A DNA stretch of 64,000 bases. It comes from Lacibacter sp. H407 (lineage in GTDB: Bacteria > Bacteroidota > Bacteroidia > Chitinophagales > Chitinophagaceae). The translations under genes and the position numbers were made by a program. The notes under the pieces are model-generated. The model was given only the letters and a program-made list of their open reading frames with translations, made no database searches and was not told the origin of the DNA. Positions 54,903 to 63,194 of the stretch are shown here, one piece after another. The stretch's first letter is position 1; every line of letters starts with the position of its first letter. The stretch is taken from NCBI RefSeq assembly GCF_037892605.1, contig NZ_JBBKTU010000001.1:4030001-4094000 (forward strand). Reading direction: 5' to 3'.

Positions 54903-54970
54903 TAGTTTATAGTTAATAGTTCATAGCCAACCACAAATACTATTAACCATGACCTATGAACCATGAACTT
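54903..54970. repeat. Heptamer tandem array i (AACCATG type), reaching the prfC start
   Basis: TAGTTTA, TAGTTAA, TAGTTCA, TAGCCAA, then AACCATG, ACCTATG, AACCATG, AACTTCG. The ATG at 54963 belongs to one of these units, so the annotated start lies inside the repeat. Confidence 0.75.
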
Positions 54971-56567
54971 CGAAATGAAATTTACAAACGAAATTAATCG
55001 CCGCCGCACATTTGCCATCATCTCTCACCCCGATGCCGGTAAAACCACATTAACGGAAAAGTTATTGTTGTTTGGTGGCGCTATACAGGTGGCGGGTGCT
55101 GTAAAAAGCAATAAGATCAAGAAACATGCAACGAGTGATTTTATGGAGATCGAACGGCAACGTGGTATCTCTGTTGCTACATCGGTAATGACGTTTGAAT
55201 ACAACGGAACGCTCATCAACCTCCTCGATACACCGGGTCACAAAGATTTTGCAGAAGATACGTACCGCACCTTAACGGCTGTTGACAGTGTAATACTGGT
55301 GATCGATAGTGTGAATGGTGTGGAAGATCAAACACGCCGCTTAATGGAAGTGTGTCGCATGCGTGATACACCGGTGATCGTGTTTGTTAACAAAATGGAT
55401 CGTGACGGAAAGAATCGTTTTGACTTATTAGAAGAAGTGGAAAAAGAACTCAGCCTGCATCTCCACCCCATGACCTGGCCCATCAACAGCGGTAAAGATT
55501 TTAAAGGGGTATATGACTTAGATAAAAAATCGCTGGTACTGTTTACTGCCAACACAAAAGCAAGTGATGAGGATGTTGTAAAGATCAACGATCTCAGCGA
55601 TTCGATCCTTGATCAGAAAGTTGGTGATATTGATGCAAACATGTTGCGTGAAGATGTGGAACTGGTAGATGGTGTATATGGTGATTTGAATATCAATGAA
55701 TACCTGAAAGGAAAAGTGGCACCCGTATTCTTTGGCAGTGCCGTAAATAATTTTGGTGTAAGGGAAATGCTTGACACATTTATACGCATTGCACCTTTGC
55801 CACAAAGCAGGGAAACATCAACCCGCCATTTAGATGTGCAGGAAGATAAATTCAGTGGTTTTATTTTTAAAATTCACGCCAACCTTGATCCGAAGCACAG
55901 GGACCGTATTGCCTTCCTTCGTGTATGCAGCGGACGGTTTGAACGTAACAAATATTATCATCACGTCCGGTTAGATAAGGATGTACGTTTCAGTAATCCT
56001 TATTCGTTCATGGCCCGACAGAAAGATGTAATTGAAGAAGCTTATCCCGGCGATGTGGTGGGTTTGTTTGATACAGGTAATTTTAAAATCGGCGATACGT
56101 TGACGGAAGGTGAAAATTTTTACTTCACCGGCATTCCTTCTTTCTCACCTGAGTTGTTTAAAGAAGTGGTGAACAAAGATCCGATGAAGACGAAGCAACT
56201 GGAAAAAGGTTTGTTGCAATTGACCGATGAAGGTGTTGCACAGTTGTTCACACAGTTTGGTGGAAATAAAAAGATCATTGGTTGTGTGGGCGAACTGCAG
56301 TTTGAAGTAATTCAATATCGTTTGTTGCAGGAATATGGCGCCAGTGCAGAGTTCAGAGCCATGCCTTATTACAAAGCCTGCTGGATCACCAGTAAAGATC
56401 AAAAGAAACTGGACGAGTTCACCCGTTTTAAAACCAATAATATTGCAGCCGATAAAGACGGGCACCTGGTTTATCTGGCACAAAGTGAATGGTTCTTAAA
56501 TACCGAGCGACAAAATAATCCTGATATTGAATTTCACTTTACGAGTGAGATACATAAAGAAGGATGA
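54963..56567 (+). CDS. prfC: Peptide chain release factor 3 (RF3)
   Basis: A 534-aa GTPase that recycles RF1/RF2 from the ribosome after termination. G1 is HPDAGKTT (residues ~23-30), G3 is DTPGHKDF, G4 is NKMDRDG, and the RF3-specific [14 protein letters not shown] follows G1. The reading frame is intact and ends with the family's [10 protein letters not shown] tail. The start at 54963 (MNFEMKF) falls inside heptamer array i, so ATG 54975 ([11 protein letters not shown]) is an equally good or better start. Promoter at 54877. Confidence 0.95.
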   Translation: MNFEMKFTNEINRRRTFAIISHPDAGKTTLTEKLLLFGGAIQVAGAVKSNKIKKHATSDFMEIERQRGISVATSVMTFEYNGTLINLLDTPGHKDFAEDTYRTLTAVDSVILVIDSVNGVEDQTRRLMEVCRMRDTPVIVFVNKMDRDGKNRFDLLEEVEKELSLHLHPMTWPINSGKDFKGVYDLDKKSLVLFTANTKASDEDVVKINDLSDSILDQKVGDIDANMLREDVELVDGVYGDLNINEYLKGKVAPVFFGSAVNNFGVREMLDTFIRIAPLPQSRETSTRHLDVQEDKFSGFIFKIHANLDPKHRDRIAFLRVCSGRFERNKYYHHVRLDKDVRFSNPYSFMARQKDVIEEAYPGDVVGLFDTGNFKIGDTLTEGENFYFTGIPSFSPELFKEVVNKDPMKTKQLEKGLLQLTDEGVAQLFTQFGGNKKIIGCVGELQFEVIQYRLLQEYGASAEFRAMPYYKACWITSKDQKKLDEFTRFKTNNIAADKDGHLVYLAQSEWFLNTERQNNPDIEFHFTSEIHKEG

Positions 56568-56572
56568 AGAGA

Positions 56573-56636
56573 AGTACGAGGCACGAAGTAGAAAGTACAA
56601 AGTTGAAAGTACGAAGTTGGAAGTGCGAGGGCCGCC
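56573..56636. repeat. Heptamer tandem array j (GAAGTAC type)
   Basis: About eight units (GAAGTAC, GAGGCAC, GAAGTAG, AAAGTAC, AAAGTTG, AAAGTAC, GAAGTTG, GAAGTGC) directly after the prfC stop. It is the longest array in the window. Confidence 0.8.
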
Positions 56637-56721
56637 CCCGCCACTTCTTAATTGCAGATTATAGAGCTGTCTGCTGACAGGCTGGTTTGTGATTTCAGTT
56701 TAAAATAAGCAGAAATTGGTC

Positions 56722-57222
56722 ATGATACTTTTCGAATCAGAACGCTTATACGTGCAACCTTATACAAAGGAGGATGAAGCTATTTTCTTTGCGTTGAATG
56801 GTGATGCTGAGATCATGCAGTATATACGAGAGCCAAAGACAAGAGAACAAAGCGATGCGTTTCTTGAAGAAAATCTGAAATTTTATACCGATCATCCCGG
56901 ACTTGGACGCTTTGCCGTGTTTACAAAAGATGACAATCGTTTCGCCGGTTCATTTTCATTACTCTCCATCAACAACAGCGATCATATTCATTTGGGTTAT
57001 GCATTGCTGAAACCTTTTCATGGTAAAGGATTAGCAACTGAATTGGTAATGGCTTCATTTGATTATGTGTTCCGTACTATTCCAAATGAAAAAGTGCATG
57101 CGTTAACCGTTGCAGAAAATATCGGCTCGCAGAAAGTGTTGTTGAAATGCGGTTTTGTATTTAAAGAAAACATGCAACACGAGGGCGATGAGGTAATGGT
57201 ATTTGAGATAAGCAAGAGATGA
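56722..57222 (+). CDS. GNAT acetyltransferase, RimJ/RimL type
   Basis: A 166-aa acetyltransferase (ATG 56722, MILFESERLYVQPYT; a TTG at 56716 is less likely). The RimJ/RimL family shape is clear: ERLYVQPYTKEDEAIFF, LGYALLKPFHGKGLATELV (acetyl-CoA loop HGKGLA) and AENIGSQKVLLKCGF. Members acetylate ribosomal N-termini or small amines. The substrate here is unknown. It lies between two heptamer arrays. Confidence 0.85.
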   Translation: MILFESERLYVQPYTKEDEAIFFALNGDAEIMQYIREPKTREQSDAFLEENLKFYTDHPGLGRFAVFTKDDNRFAGSFSLLSINNSDHIHLGYALLKPFHGKGLATELVMASFDYVFRTIPNEKVHALTVAENIGSQKVLLKCGFVFKENMQHEGDEVMVFEISKR

Positions 57223-57250
57223 GCGTTTAGCTGTGAGCTTAGAGCCGTCC
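57221..57250. repeat. Heptamer tandem array k (GAGCTTA type)
   Basis: GAGCGTT, TAGCTGT, GAGCTTA, GAGCCGT starting within the stop codon of the GNAT gene. Confidence 0.65.
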
Positions 57251-57407
57251 AATCTACCGTGTTCCCATCCTGAAAAGAATGACAGCATCTTTGGCAAAGT
57301 TCAATAAATTACTGCTGTACAAGTGTGCGACGCAACAGCAGTTCAATCGTATTCAACTGCCGGTTACAAACTAAAAACTATAAATTAGGTGCAGGATCAA
57401 TCAAGAG

Positions 57408-57923
57408 TTAAACCTTCCCTATCTTCTCCATCATCTTCTCCACCAACTTATAAGTGGCAGGGCAATATTCCACATTTTGTTTGTACACATGCACCCACTC
57501 TGTAAAATTCTTTTTGGTGTGATGTGGAAATGTAGCACAGTCAACAGGACGTATTTCGTAAATAGAGCACTTGTTATCTTTTAAGTTGAGGAACTGGCAA
57601 GGTTGCTTCTTGTTCATCATATCACCCGTGCTGCGTTCTTTGTACAACCACTTTTCAGTAAACTCTTCGGGTGTTTGATCGAAGTGTGCAGAGATGCGTT
57701 TGATGTCCTGCTTGGTAAACGTAGGTGTCATGGTTTTGCAGCAGTTGGCGCAAGCCAAACAATCTGTTTCGGCCCATACTTCTTTATCCATTTCCTTTGC
57801 TATTTTATCAACGCCTTTCGGTTTCACTGTTTCCAAACGGGTAAGAAAATAACGAAAACGGCGACGGTTCGTATTCATTAAACGCTTAAAGAAAGGAAGG
57901 TGCATGGGCTTCGACGACTGCAT
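57408..57923 (-). CDS. YkgJ-family cysteine-cluster protein
   Basis: A 171-aa cytoplasmic protein with the YkgJ (CxCxxCC-type) pattern: CLACANCCKTM, then PCQFL, NKCSIYEIRPVDCATFP and a late YCPATY. The conserved cysteines are thought to hold iron-sulfur or zinc. Function is unknown. The start at 57923 (MQSSKPMHLPFF) is chosen. The frame further upstream passes through heptamer array l and is not credible. It is divergent from xerD. Confidence 0.83.
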   Translation of the reverse strand: MQSSKPMHLPFFKRLMNTNRRRFRYFLTRLETVKPKGVDKIAKEMDKEVWAETDCLACANCCKTMTPTFTKQDIKRISAHFDQTPEEFTEKWLYKERSTGDMMNKKQPCQFLNLKDNKCSIYEIRPVDCATFPHHTKKNFTEWVHVYKQNVEYCPATYKLVEKMMEKIGKV

Positions 57924-57957
57924 ACAGGGATTGATTAGTAAGCAGCGAATATAATGA

Positions 57958-58024
57958 GCAATTGGATATGAACAATAAGCATTTGGCAATAGCAATAGTG
58001 AATTGGCATTGGACAATGGCCAAT
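57958..58024. repeat. Heptamer tandem array l (GCAATAG type)
   Basis: About nine units (GCAATTG, GATATGA, ACAATAA, GCATTTG, GCAATAG, CAATAGT, GAATTGG, CATTGGA, CAATGGC) in the divergent gap between the YkgJ and xerD genes. It creates false open-frame extensions of both. Confidence 0.75.
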
Positions 58025-58072
58025 CCTCCTTCAAAATCTTCTTATCTTCCAAACTTCAACCTTGTGTGTACT

Positions 58073-58978
58073 ATGTGGGATCCATACAAAAAAGGATTTA
58101 AGGCGTATTTGCAACTGGAACGTTCGCTGAGTGAAAATTCAGTAGAAGCTTATTTGCATGATGTGGAAATGCTGACACAATACCTGCAAGTAAAAAATGA
58201 TCTCAAAACACCGCAGGATGTTGAGCTGAAAGATCTGCAGCATTTTTTAAAATGGATCACTGAACTGGGTATGAGTGCGGGCAGCCAGGCACGTATCATT
58301 TCGGGGCTGCGGCAATTTTATAAATACTGTTTGCTGGAACAGGTAACCACAGTGGACCCTACTGCTTTGTTAGAAGCACCCAAACTGAAACGTGCTTTAC
58401 CCGATACATTGAGCTATGCAGAAATTGAAAGTATCATTAACAAGATCGATCTGAGTAAACCCGAAGGTGGCCGTAACAAAGCCATTCTTGAAACTATGTA
58501 CAGTTGCGGTTTACGTGTAAGTGAATTAGTGAACCTGAAACTATCCAACCTTCATCTTGATGTTGGTTTTATTCGAGTAATTGGCAAAGGCGATAAAGAA
58601 CGATTGGTACCAATTGGCAGTAGCGCTATTAAATACATAGATATTTATCGGGAAAACATTCGTGTACATGTACAACCAAAAAAGGGGAAGGAAGATTTTC
58701 TATTTCTCAACAAATACGGAAATGAATTATCACGGGTCATGATCTTTCTTATCATCAAACGACTGGCGGGCATGGCGGGGATCAAAAAAAATATTTCACC
58801 ACATACCTTCCGTCATTCATTTGCAACACACCTGGTAGAAGGCGGTGCCGATCTGCGTGCTGTACAGGAAATGTTGGGACACGAAAGTATTACCACCACA
58901 GAGATCTATACACACTTAGACAGAGAATACCTGCGCAAAACGCTGGAGAAATTCCATCCGGGATTTGGTAAAAAATAA
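58073..58978 (+). CDS. xerD: Site-specific tyrosine recombinase XerD
   Basis: A 301-aa recombinase that with XerC resolves chromosome dimers at dif. SAM-like N-terminal domain (residues ~5-90: FKAYLQLERSLSENSVEAYLHD), catalytic residues Arg148 (GLRVSE), Lys172, His244, Arg247 (HTFRHSF), His270 and Tyr279 (IYTHLD). Start ATG 58073 (MWDPYKKGF) gives the normal family length; upstream frames to 57962 come from array l. Housekeeping version rather than a phage integrase, judging by length and sequence, though XerC/D distinction is by motif only. Confidence 0.93.
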   Translation: MWDPYKKGFKAYLQLERSLSENSVEAYLHDVEMLTQYLQVKNDLKTPQDVELKDLQHFLKWITELGMSAGSQARIISGLRQFYKYCLLEQVTTVDPTALLEAPKLKRALPDTLSYAEIESIINKIDLSKPEGGRNKAILETMYSCGLRVSELVNLKLSNLHLDVGFIRVIGKGDKERLVPIGSSAIKYIDIYRENIRVHVQPKKGKEDFLFLNKYGNELSRVMIFLIIKRLAGMAGIKKNISPHTFRHSFATHLVEGGADLRAVQEMLGHESITTTEIYTHLDREYLRKTLEKFHPGFGKK

Positions 58979-58979
58979 A

Positions 58980-59435
58980 TCAGAACGGAAACATTACCAA
59001 TGCCGCTTTCACCTGCTCTTTCAATAAACTGATGCGTGATGTTTTTTGTTTGAACTGCAACTGATGAATATCGGTCATCTTTTTTTCCAATACTGCTGCG
59101 TTGGAAAATAAATAGCTGAGCGAATGAAGTGAGGGATGTTCAAATTGATACGGCAGCATCACCCGCAACTTATTTTCAAACTTCCTGCTGCTTAATTCGT
59201 ACTGCACACAATAATCAGCCAGTTCAATTCCGGGTTGAAACAACAACATCATTTCATGCAGCCTGTCGAAACGCCACTGTTTTTCATAAAACAGGAAATT
59301 AAATATTTGTTGTTGATAGGCGGCGTGAATAAAAATAGCTTCTCTGTTGACTGCAAACAGAGAAGCTGTAAGAGTGGCTTCACTTCCAAATTGCTGTTGA
59401 AGTGAAACATTGATTTCATTGGTATTGAAGTTCAT
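58980..59435 (-). CDS. Hypothetical protein, 151 aa
   Basis: A soluble, strongly helical protein (MNFNTNEINVSLQQQFGSEATLT; then FLFYEKQWRFDRLHEMMLLFQP). No signal peptide, membrane segment or known family. It lies 20 bp downstream of the coiled-coil gene at 59456 and probably shares its transcript. The pairing with a membrane-bound coiled-coil protein hints at a structural role, unproven. Confidence 0.58.
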   Translation of the reverse strand: MNFNTNEINVSLQQQFGSEATLTASLFAVNREAIFIHAAYQQQIFNFLFYEKQWRFDRLHEMMLLFQPGIELADYCVQYELSSRKFENKLRVMLPYQFEHPSLHSLSYLFSNAAVLEKKMTDIHQLQFKQKTSRISLLKEQVKAALVMFPF

Positions 59436-59455
59436 CTTATGTAGGATAGTTGATT

Positions 59456-60745
59456 TTAACGATACTGCATTTCACCATTTTCATTGATCACAGATGCCTC
59501 GCCATTACTCATGTAAAAATGAGCAAACCTGCTTTCAATATCTTTTACAACACTTAACATTTCTCTCGACTGTCGTTCTTTTTCATCAAGTTTACCCGAC
59601 AATTCATCAATGGTTGCCTGCATGTCCTGCTTTGCGCTTATCAAGTCCTGCAGTATTATTTCTTTCGCTGAAATTTCTTCCTTCAGTTTTACTATACTTG
59701 ATTCAAATGCCAGTATCTGATTGAGCCAGCTTTGTTCTTTTGCCTGCCATTCTGCTAAACTGCTTTTGGATTGTTCTTCCAATTTTGCTTTCTCTTCCTG
59801 TAACTGTTGCAACAATTGCAATTGCTCTTCTGCCATCCGCTTTTCGTCCTGCAGTTTTTGAATTGAAGACTGCAGCCGTTCATTGCTCGCAAGCAGTTGC
59901 TCATACGAATAACTGTCCCGAAGAATTGTTGTTAAATGATCACGAAACTGCTCAATGGTAGTGGCCACTTCCCCCGCTTTTGTGCGAATGGTTGAAATTC
60001 CTGCCTTCTGTACAGTCATATCAGCAGAAACAGTTTCCTGTTGCTGAAGTTGCAGTTCGCCCACACGTTCCCGTAGCTGCTGTAATTCATCTTCAAGCTG
60101 CGTTTGCTGTTCGTCTTTTTGTTTGAGAAATGAAAGTTGTTCCTGCGCCTGCTTTAACTCATTGGCCGATGCCTGCAAACTGGATTCATAGTTCGTTTGT
60201 AATGCTTCTTTTTCCTTTGCCTGTTGCTTTAACTGCAAGGCTAATTCTTCTTTTTCCTTTTGTATTTTTTCAATCAATGACCGTTCATCCACTTCCGCAT
60301 CAACGAGCTGCCGGTACAAAACAGAAAGCTCATCTTTCGATTTATTGGCTTGGTGCAATTGCTGTTCCAGTTCAAGCAGACTTCGTTCCTGCTTTGCAAT
60401 TTTATCCTGGAGATTATGTAATATCTGCCTGCCATCATCTGTTTCCAGCTCATGCATATCAGCCGCTGTACCTGCCTTCAATTGTTCAACAAAATGAAGA
60501 GCTTTTGCATATTGCACCTGCAACTCCACATTCCGCATGTCGGCTGCTTTTACTTCGTCCTGTAACAGTTTCTCCGCTTCTTCTTTCCGTAGCATTTCGG
60601 CACTGAAACGGTTTTGTAATGTTTCCAGTTCGGTTTGCAACTCATCCGATTCCGTTTTTTTTGACCCATTCCGGAATTGATCGGTCAACAGTTTCATTAA
60701 AAACCCGGAAAGTAATGCTGCGAATACGGTTAAAATAAGTTCCAT
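59456..60745 (-). CDS. Membrane-anchored coiled-coil protein
   Basis: About 429 aa from ATG 60745 (MELILTVFAALLSGFLMKLL). One N-terminal membrane helix (~2-19), then long heptad-rich coiled coil with many Gln/Glu/Lys/Leu runs through residue ~400 (LQNRFSAEMLRKEEAEKLL, LEEQLHQANKSKDELS-type). Similar architectures occur in scaffold and cell-shape proteins, but no family is recognised. Composition bias makes any similarity unreliable. The start at 60802 would place the helix behind 19 extra residues. Confidence 0.7.
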   Translation of the reverse strand: MELILTVFAALLSGFLMKLLTDQFRNGSKKTESDELQTELETLQNRFSAEMLRKEEAEKLLQDEVKAADMRNVELQVQYAKALHFVEQLKAGTAADMHELETDDGRQILHNLQDKIAKQERSLLELEQQLHQANKSKDELSVLYRQLVDAEVDERSLIEKIQKEKEELALQLKQQAKEKEALQTNYESSLQASANELKQAQEQLSFLKQKDEQQTQLEDELQQLRERVGELQLQQQETVSADMTVQKAGISTIRTKAGEVATTIEQFRDHLTTILRDSYSYEQLLASNERLQSSIQKLQDEKRMAEEQLQLLQQLQEEKAKLEEQSKSSLAEWQAKEQSWLNQILAFESSIVKLKEEISAKEIILQDLISAKQDMQATIDELSGKLDEKERQSREMLSVVKDIESRFAHFYMSNGEASVINENGEMQYR

Positions 60746-60927
60746 CGTATGCAATGTGTAAATAGCACAAGGCATCCATAAGATTGTACCCATAATGTTC
60801 ATTCTTGTTTAAGTACGTTTTACACGCAGTACGGTTTGGCTACGAAGGATAACAAAGAGGATTTTCAGGAGATGCAATACAACAAACAAATATCAAACCA
60901 AACTGGAAGAATGTGGATATTATGCAG

Positions 60928-60949
60928 AAAGGCCGCACTTGCAGCCTTT
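60928..60949 (-). terminator. Hairpin after the T9SS cargo gene
   Basis: AAAGGC (60928-60933) and GCCTTT (60943-60948) plus an inner GC pair around AAGT, on the minus strand 50 bp past the stop of the gene ending at 60999. Short T tail, so moderate support. Confidence 0.5.
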
Positions 60950-60998
60950 CATATACGGGTTTTGTAGAAGTATTAAAACTGATTCAGCAATGATTTCT

Positions 60999-62024
60999 TC
61001 ATCGTACAATGAGTTTTGAACTCTGTACCAATTGATTCTTTTCGTTTATGATCTGAACAATATACATACCGGGGATTATGGCATTGCTCAATTGAATTTG
61101 CTCGGTTTCTGCTTTCATGATCTGTCGTTGAACAGTGTAAAATAATTGCCCTGCTGTATTGAACAAGCGAACCTGGTATTGTCCGGGTATTACATCAGCG
61201 AATGAAATATGGATGATGCCGGAAACTGCAACCGGATTGGGATAGATCTGTGCTTTTGCTTGCGTATTGAATGATCGTTCTACATTTTGCTTTTCTTCAG
61301 CGATCGAAACACCATAAGCAAGGCAACGAATTTGCCCACATAAAGAGGAAAGCGTACAAGATGAACCCATACTTCTGCAACTGATGGTTGGATATGCCAC
61401 GATCAGTAGCTCTTTCAATTCAATAAATTCACGCTCCAGTTTTATTTCTTCTTTGTTTTGAAGAATGGTTTTTAATCCGATAGTTTTAGTCTTATAACCT
61501 GTTGATGAAATTGTGATTGTATAGTCCGTCGACCTGAGCGAATCTGTTTCAATGCGGCCAAACTCATCTGCAGTAAACTGAAATTGTTTACCTGTTTTTT
61601 CAGATACCGCTTTTACAGTTGCTGAACCGATGCCGGTTAAATTAGCAGCGTCTTTAATAACAAGTTTTCGATACAATGCTTTTTTTGTGGTAATGATAAT
61701 TACACCCCGCATTGCACGGCAACTAAAAAGAGAAGTAGCTTCAGGATTTTTCAATACATGTATTTCCTCTATATCATCCGGGTTCAATGATTTTATTGTT
61801 GCTGCTTCCCACGGAATTCCATCGATAACAAGTAAAGGTTCATTACCTGTAGTAATACTAGCACCACACCTGATTCGGATTGTTGTTGATGGGCCAGGCA
61901 CCCCACCCCGTAACATTTGTGGTACACTTGATGGTACCGATACAGGCATTTGAAAATTTCCGGACTGTGCATTTGAAAAAACAACAAACAGCAAACAAAA
62001 GATAAGCAGGTAAAATTGTTTCAT
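60999..62024 (-). CDS. T9SS cargo protein with TonB-plug-like and sorting domains
   Basis: A 341-aa secreted protein (signal MKQFYLLIFCLLFVVFSNAQ). Residues ~50-115 resemble the plug of TonB-dependent receptors (PLLVIDGIPWEAATIKSLNP, DDIEEIHVLKNPEATSLFSC, RGVIIITTKK) but no barrel follows. Next comes a carboxypeptidase-regulatory-like beta domain (~130-190) and finally a type A T9SS sorting domain (residues ~265-341: IYPNPVAVSGIIHISF ... VQIINEKNQLVQ). The family seems to recycle receptor parts as a secreted product. Function unknown. It is 6 bp after the next gene in the same direction. Confidence 0.78.
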   Translation of the reverse strand: MKQFYLLIFCLLFVVFSNAQSGNFQMPVSVPSSVPQMLRGGVPGPSTTIRIRCGASITTGNEPLLVIDGIPWEAATIKSLNPDDIEEIHVLKNPEATSLFSCRAMRGVIIITTKKALYRKLVIKDAANLTGIGSATVKAVSEKTGKQFQFTADEFGRIETDSLRSTDYTITISSTGYKTKTIGLKTILQNKEEIKLEREFIELKELLIVAYPTISCRSMGSSCTLSSLCGQIRCLAYGVSIAEEKQNVERSFNTQAKAQIYPNPVAVSGIIHISFADVIPGQYQVRLFNTAGQLFYTVQRQIMKAETEQIQLSNAIIPGMYIVQIINEKNQLVQSSKLIVR

Positions 62025-62030
62025 AAAATC

Positions 62031-63092
62031 TTATTGAATGGTTAATTTGATGGATTGTATGAGTTTCTTTTCCCCGTCGAGCACCTGTACAATGTACATA
62101 CCGGGCGCAGTGGTATTGCTCAAATGAATTTGTTCCGATTCTACCTTGCCACTGATCTGTTTTTGAAAACTGTAAAACAACTGACCCGCAGCATTGAGCA
62201 TACGAATTTGATATTGTCCGGTCTTTACATTGGGAAATGAAATATTGATGGTTCCTGATGCAGCAACGGGGTTGGGATAGACTTTTATTTTAGCTGGCAG
62301 TATGCTGTCAATAATTGAGAATCTGTTTCGTGTTACGATTGACATAGCACCCGTCATCCCACCCATTCTTCTCGACTCATAACCTACTACCACCACTTCA
62401 CTTAACATACCCATAGCAGCTGCTCTCATTTTCACAACTGTATCAGTCTTTCTGTTTAGCTCATTACTTTTTATTTCTTTCATTTCATAACCAACGCTGC
62501 TGTACTGAAGCACTGACTTTTTTGATGGCAGATAAATGGAATAACTTCCTTTTGCATCCGTAACTACTCCTTGATTGGTTCCTTTGATCATGATTGAAAC
62601 ACCTGCCATCGGTTCTTTGGTTACTTCATCAATTACAACTCCGGTTACCACAAAAACCCGTTGTTGTCTTGAAGCAGTAACACCACCTGCTATAACTACA
62701 AGCCCATCGTCCACTAAGGATGATGGCATACAAACTTGATTTTGAATTTTCTCCGGCACTTTCTTCGGAACCTGATCTTTAAACTGTGCCTTTGCTTTTG
62801 TTACAAACAAAAAGGCAGGCAATAACAAACCCGCAGCATATTTCAATAAACCAGAAGCCGGTTTTAATTCTATTTGTTGAATAGGCCGACCCAATTGATC
62901 ATCAGTGAATCTGCCGCAGGCAGTTCCGTTGTAATTGTTAAAGAAAGAAATGATCTCTTCATCCGATTGTGTTGTAAAATCAACCACGTTCTTTTGGCAG
63001 GAAGAACAGAAACGTCCCTGTTCAACAGCCGTCATTTTATTCCAGTCTTCATGACATGGATCGGCAATGCTTAGGTATAATTTTTCGCTCAT
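62031..63092 (-). CDS. T9SS cargo protein with carboxypeptidase-regulatory-like domain
   Basis: Start ATG 63092 (MSEKLYLSIADPCHEDWNKM) gives 353 aa; the extension to 63173 lacks family support. Residues 8-60 hold a conserved CSSC (zinc- or disulfide-like) segment also seen in Bacteroidetes secreted proteins; one membrane-spanning or signal-like stretch follows (KYAAGLLLPAFLFVTKAKAQ). Then a CarboxypepD-reg-like beta domain (TGVVIDEVTKEPMAGVSIMIKG, VTDAKGSYSIYLP) and SEVVVVGYESRR, and a type A sorting domain at the end (IYPNP-like KVYPNPVAASGTINISFP). Twin of the gene at 60999, arranged in tandem. Confidence 0.78.
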   Translation of the reverse strand: MSEKLYLSIADPCHEDWNKMTAVEQGRFCSSCQKNVVDFTTQSDEEIISFFNNYNGTACGRFTDDQLGRPIQQIELKPASGLLKYAAGLLLPAFLFVTKAKAQFKDQVPKKVPEKIQNQVCMPSSLVDDGLVVIAGGVTASRQQRVFVVTGVVIDEVTKEPMAGVSIMIKGTNQGVVTDAKGSYSIYLPSKKSVLQYSSVGYEMKEIKSNELNRKTDTVVKMRAAAMGMLSEVVVVGYESRRMGGMTGAMSIVTRNRFSIIDSILPAKIKVYPNPVAASGTINISFPNVKTGQYQIRMLNAAGQLFYSFQKQISGKVESEQIHLSNTTAPGMYIVQVLDGEKKLIQSIKLTIQ

Positions 63093-63143
63093 AATAGTTT
63101 TGTTTTGGTTAATGAAAATATATGTGGCAAAGCGGAGAGAAAA

Positions 63144-63170
63144 AGTCAGGCCGCTTAAAGCGGCCAGACT
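63144..63170 (-). terminator. Terminator of the vWA-domain gene
   Basis: AGTC..GGCCGC with GCGGCC..GACT around a TTAAA loop, followed on the minus strand by T5. It lies 25 bp after the stop of the gene ending at 63195. Confidence 0.75.
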
Positions 63171-63194
63171 CACAGAAAGTGTTGTGATAAAACA

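Noticed and set aside
35350-58024. Heptamer arrays as a CRISPR or phase-variation tract
   Set aside because: Units are only 7 bp, without spacers and degenerate, so CRISPR is excluded; most arrays lie outside coding frames and units vary too much for classical slipped-strand phase variation.
57958-58072. Extended N-termini of XerD and the YkgJ-like protein
   Set aside because: Both extensions are translations of heptamer array l and exceed the normal family lengths.
58073-58978. XerD gene as evidence for an integrated element
   Set aside because: Length and catalytic motifs fit the housekeeping recombinase, and there are no attachment sites, phage or conjugation genes around it.
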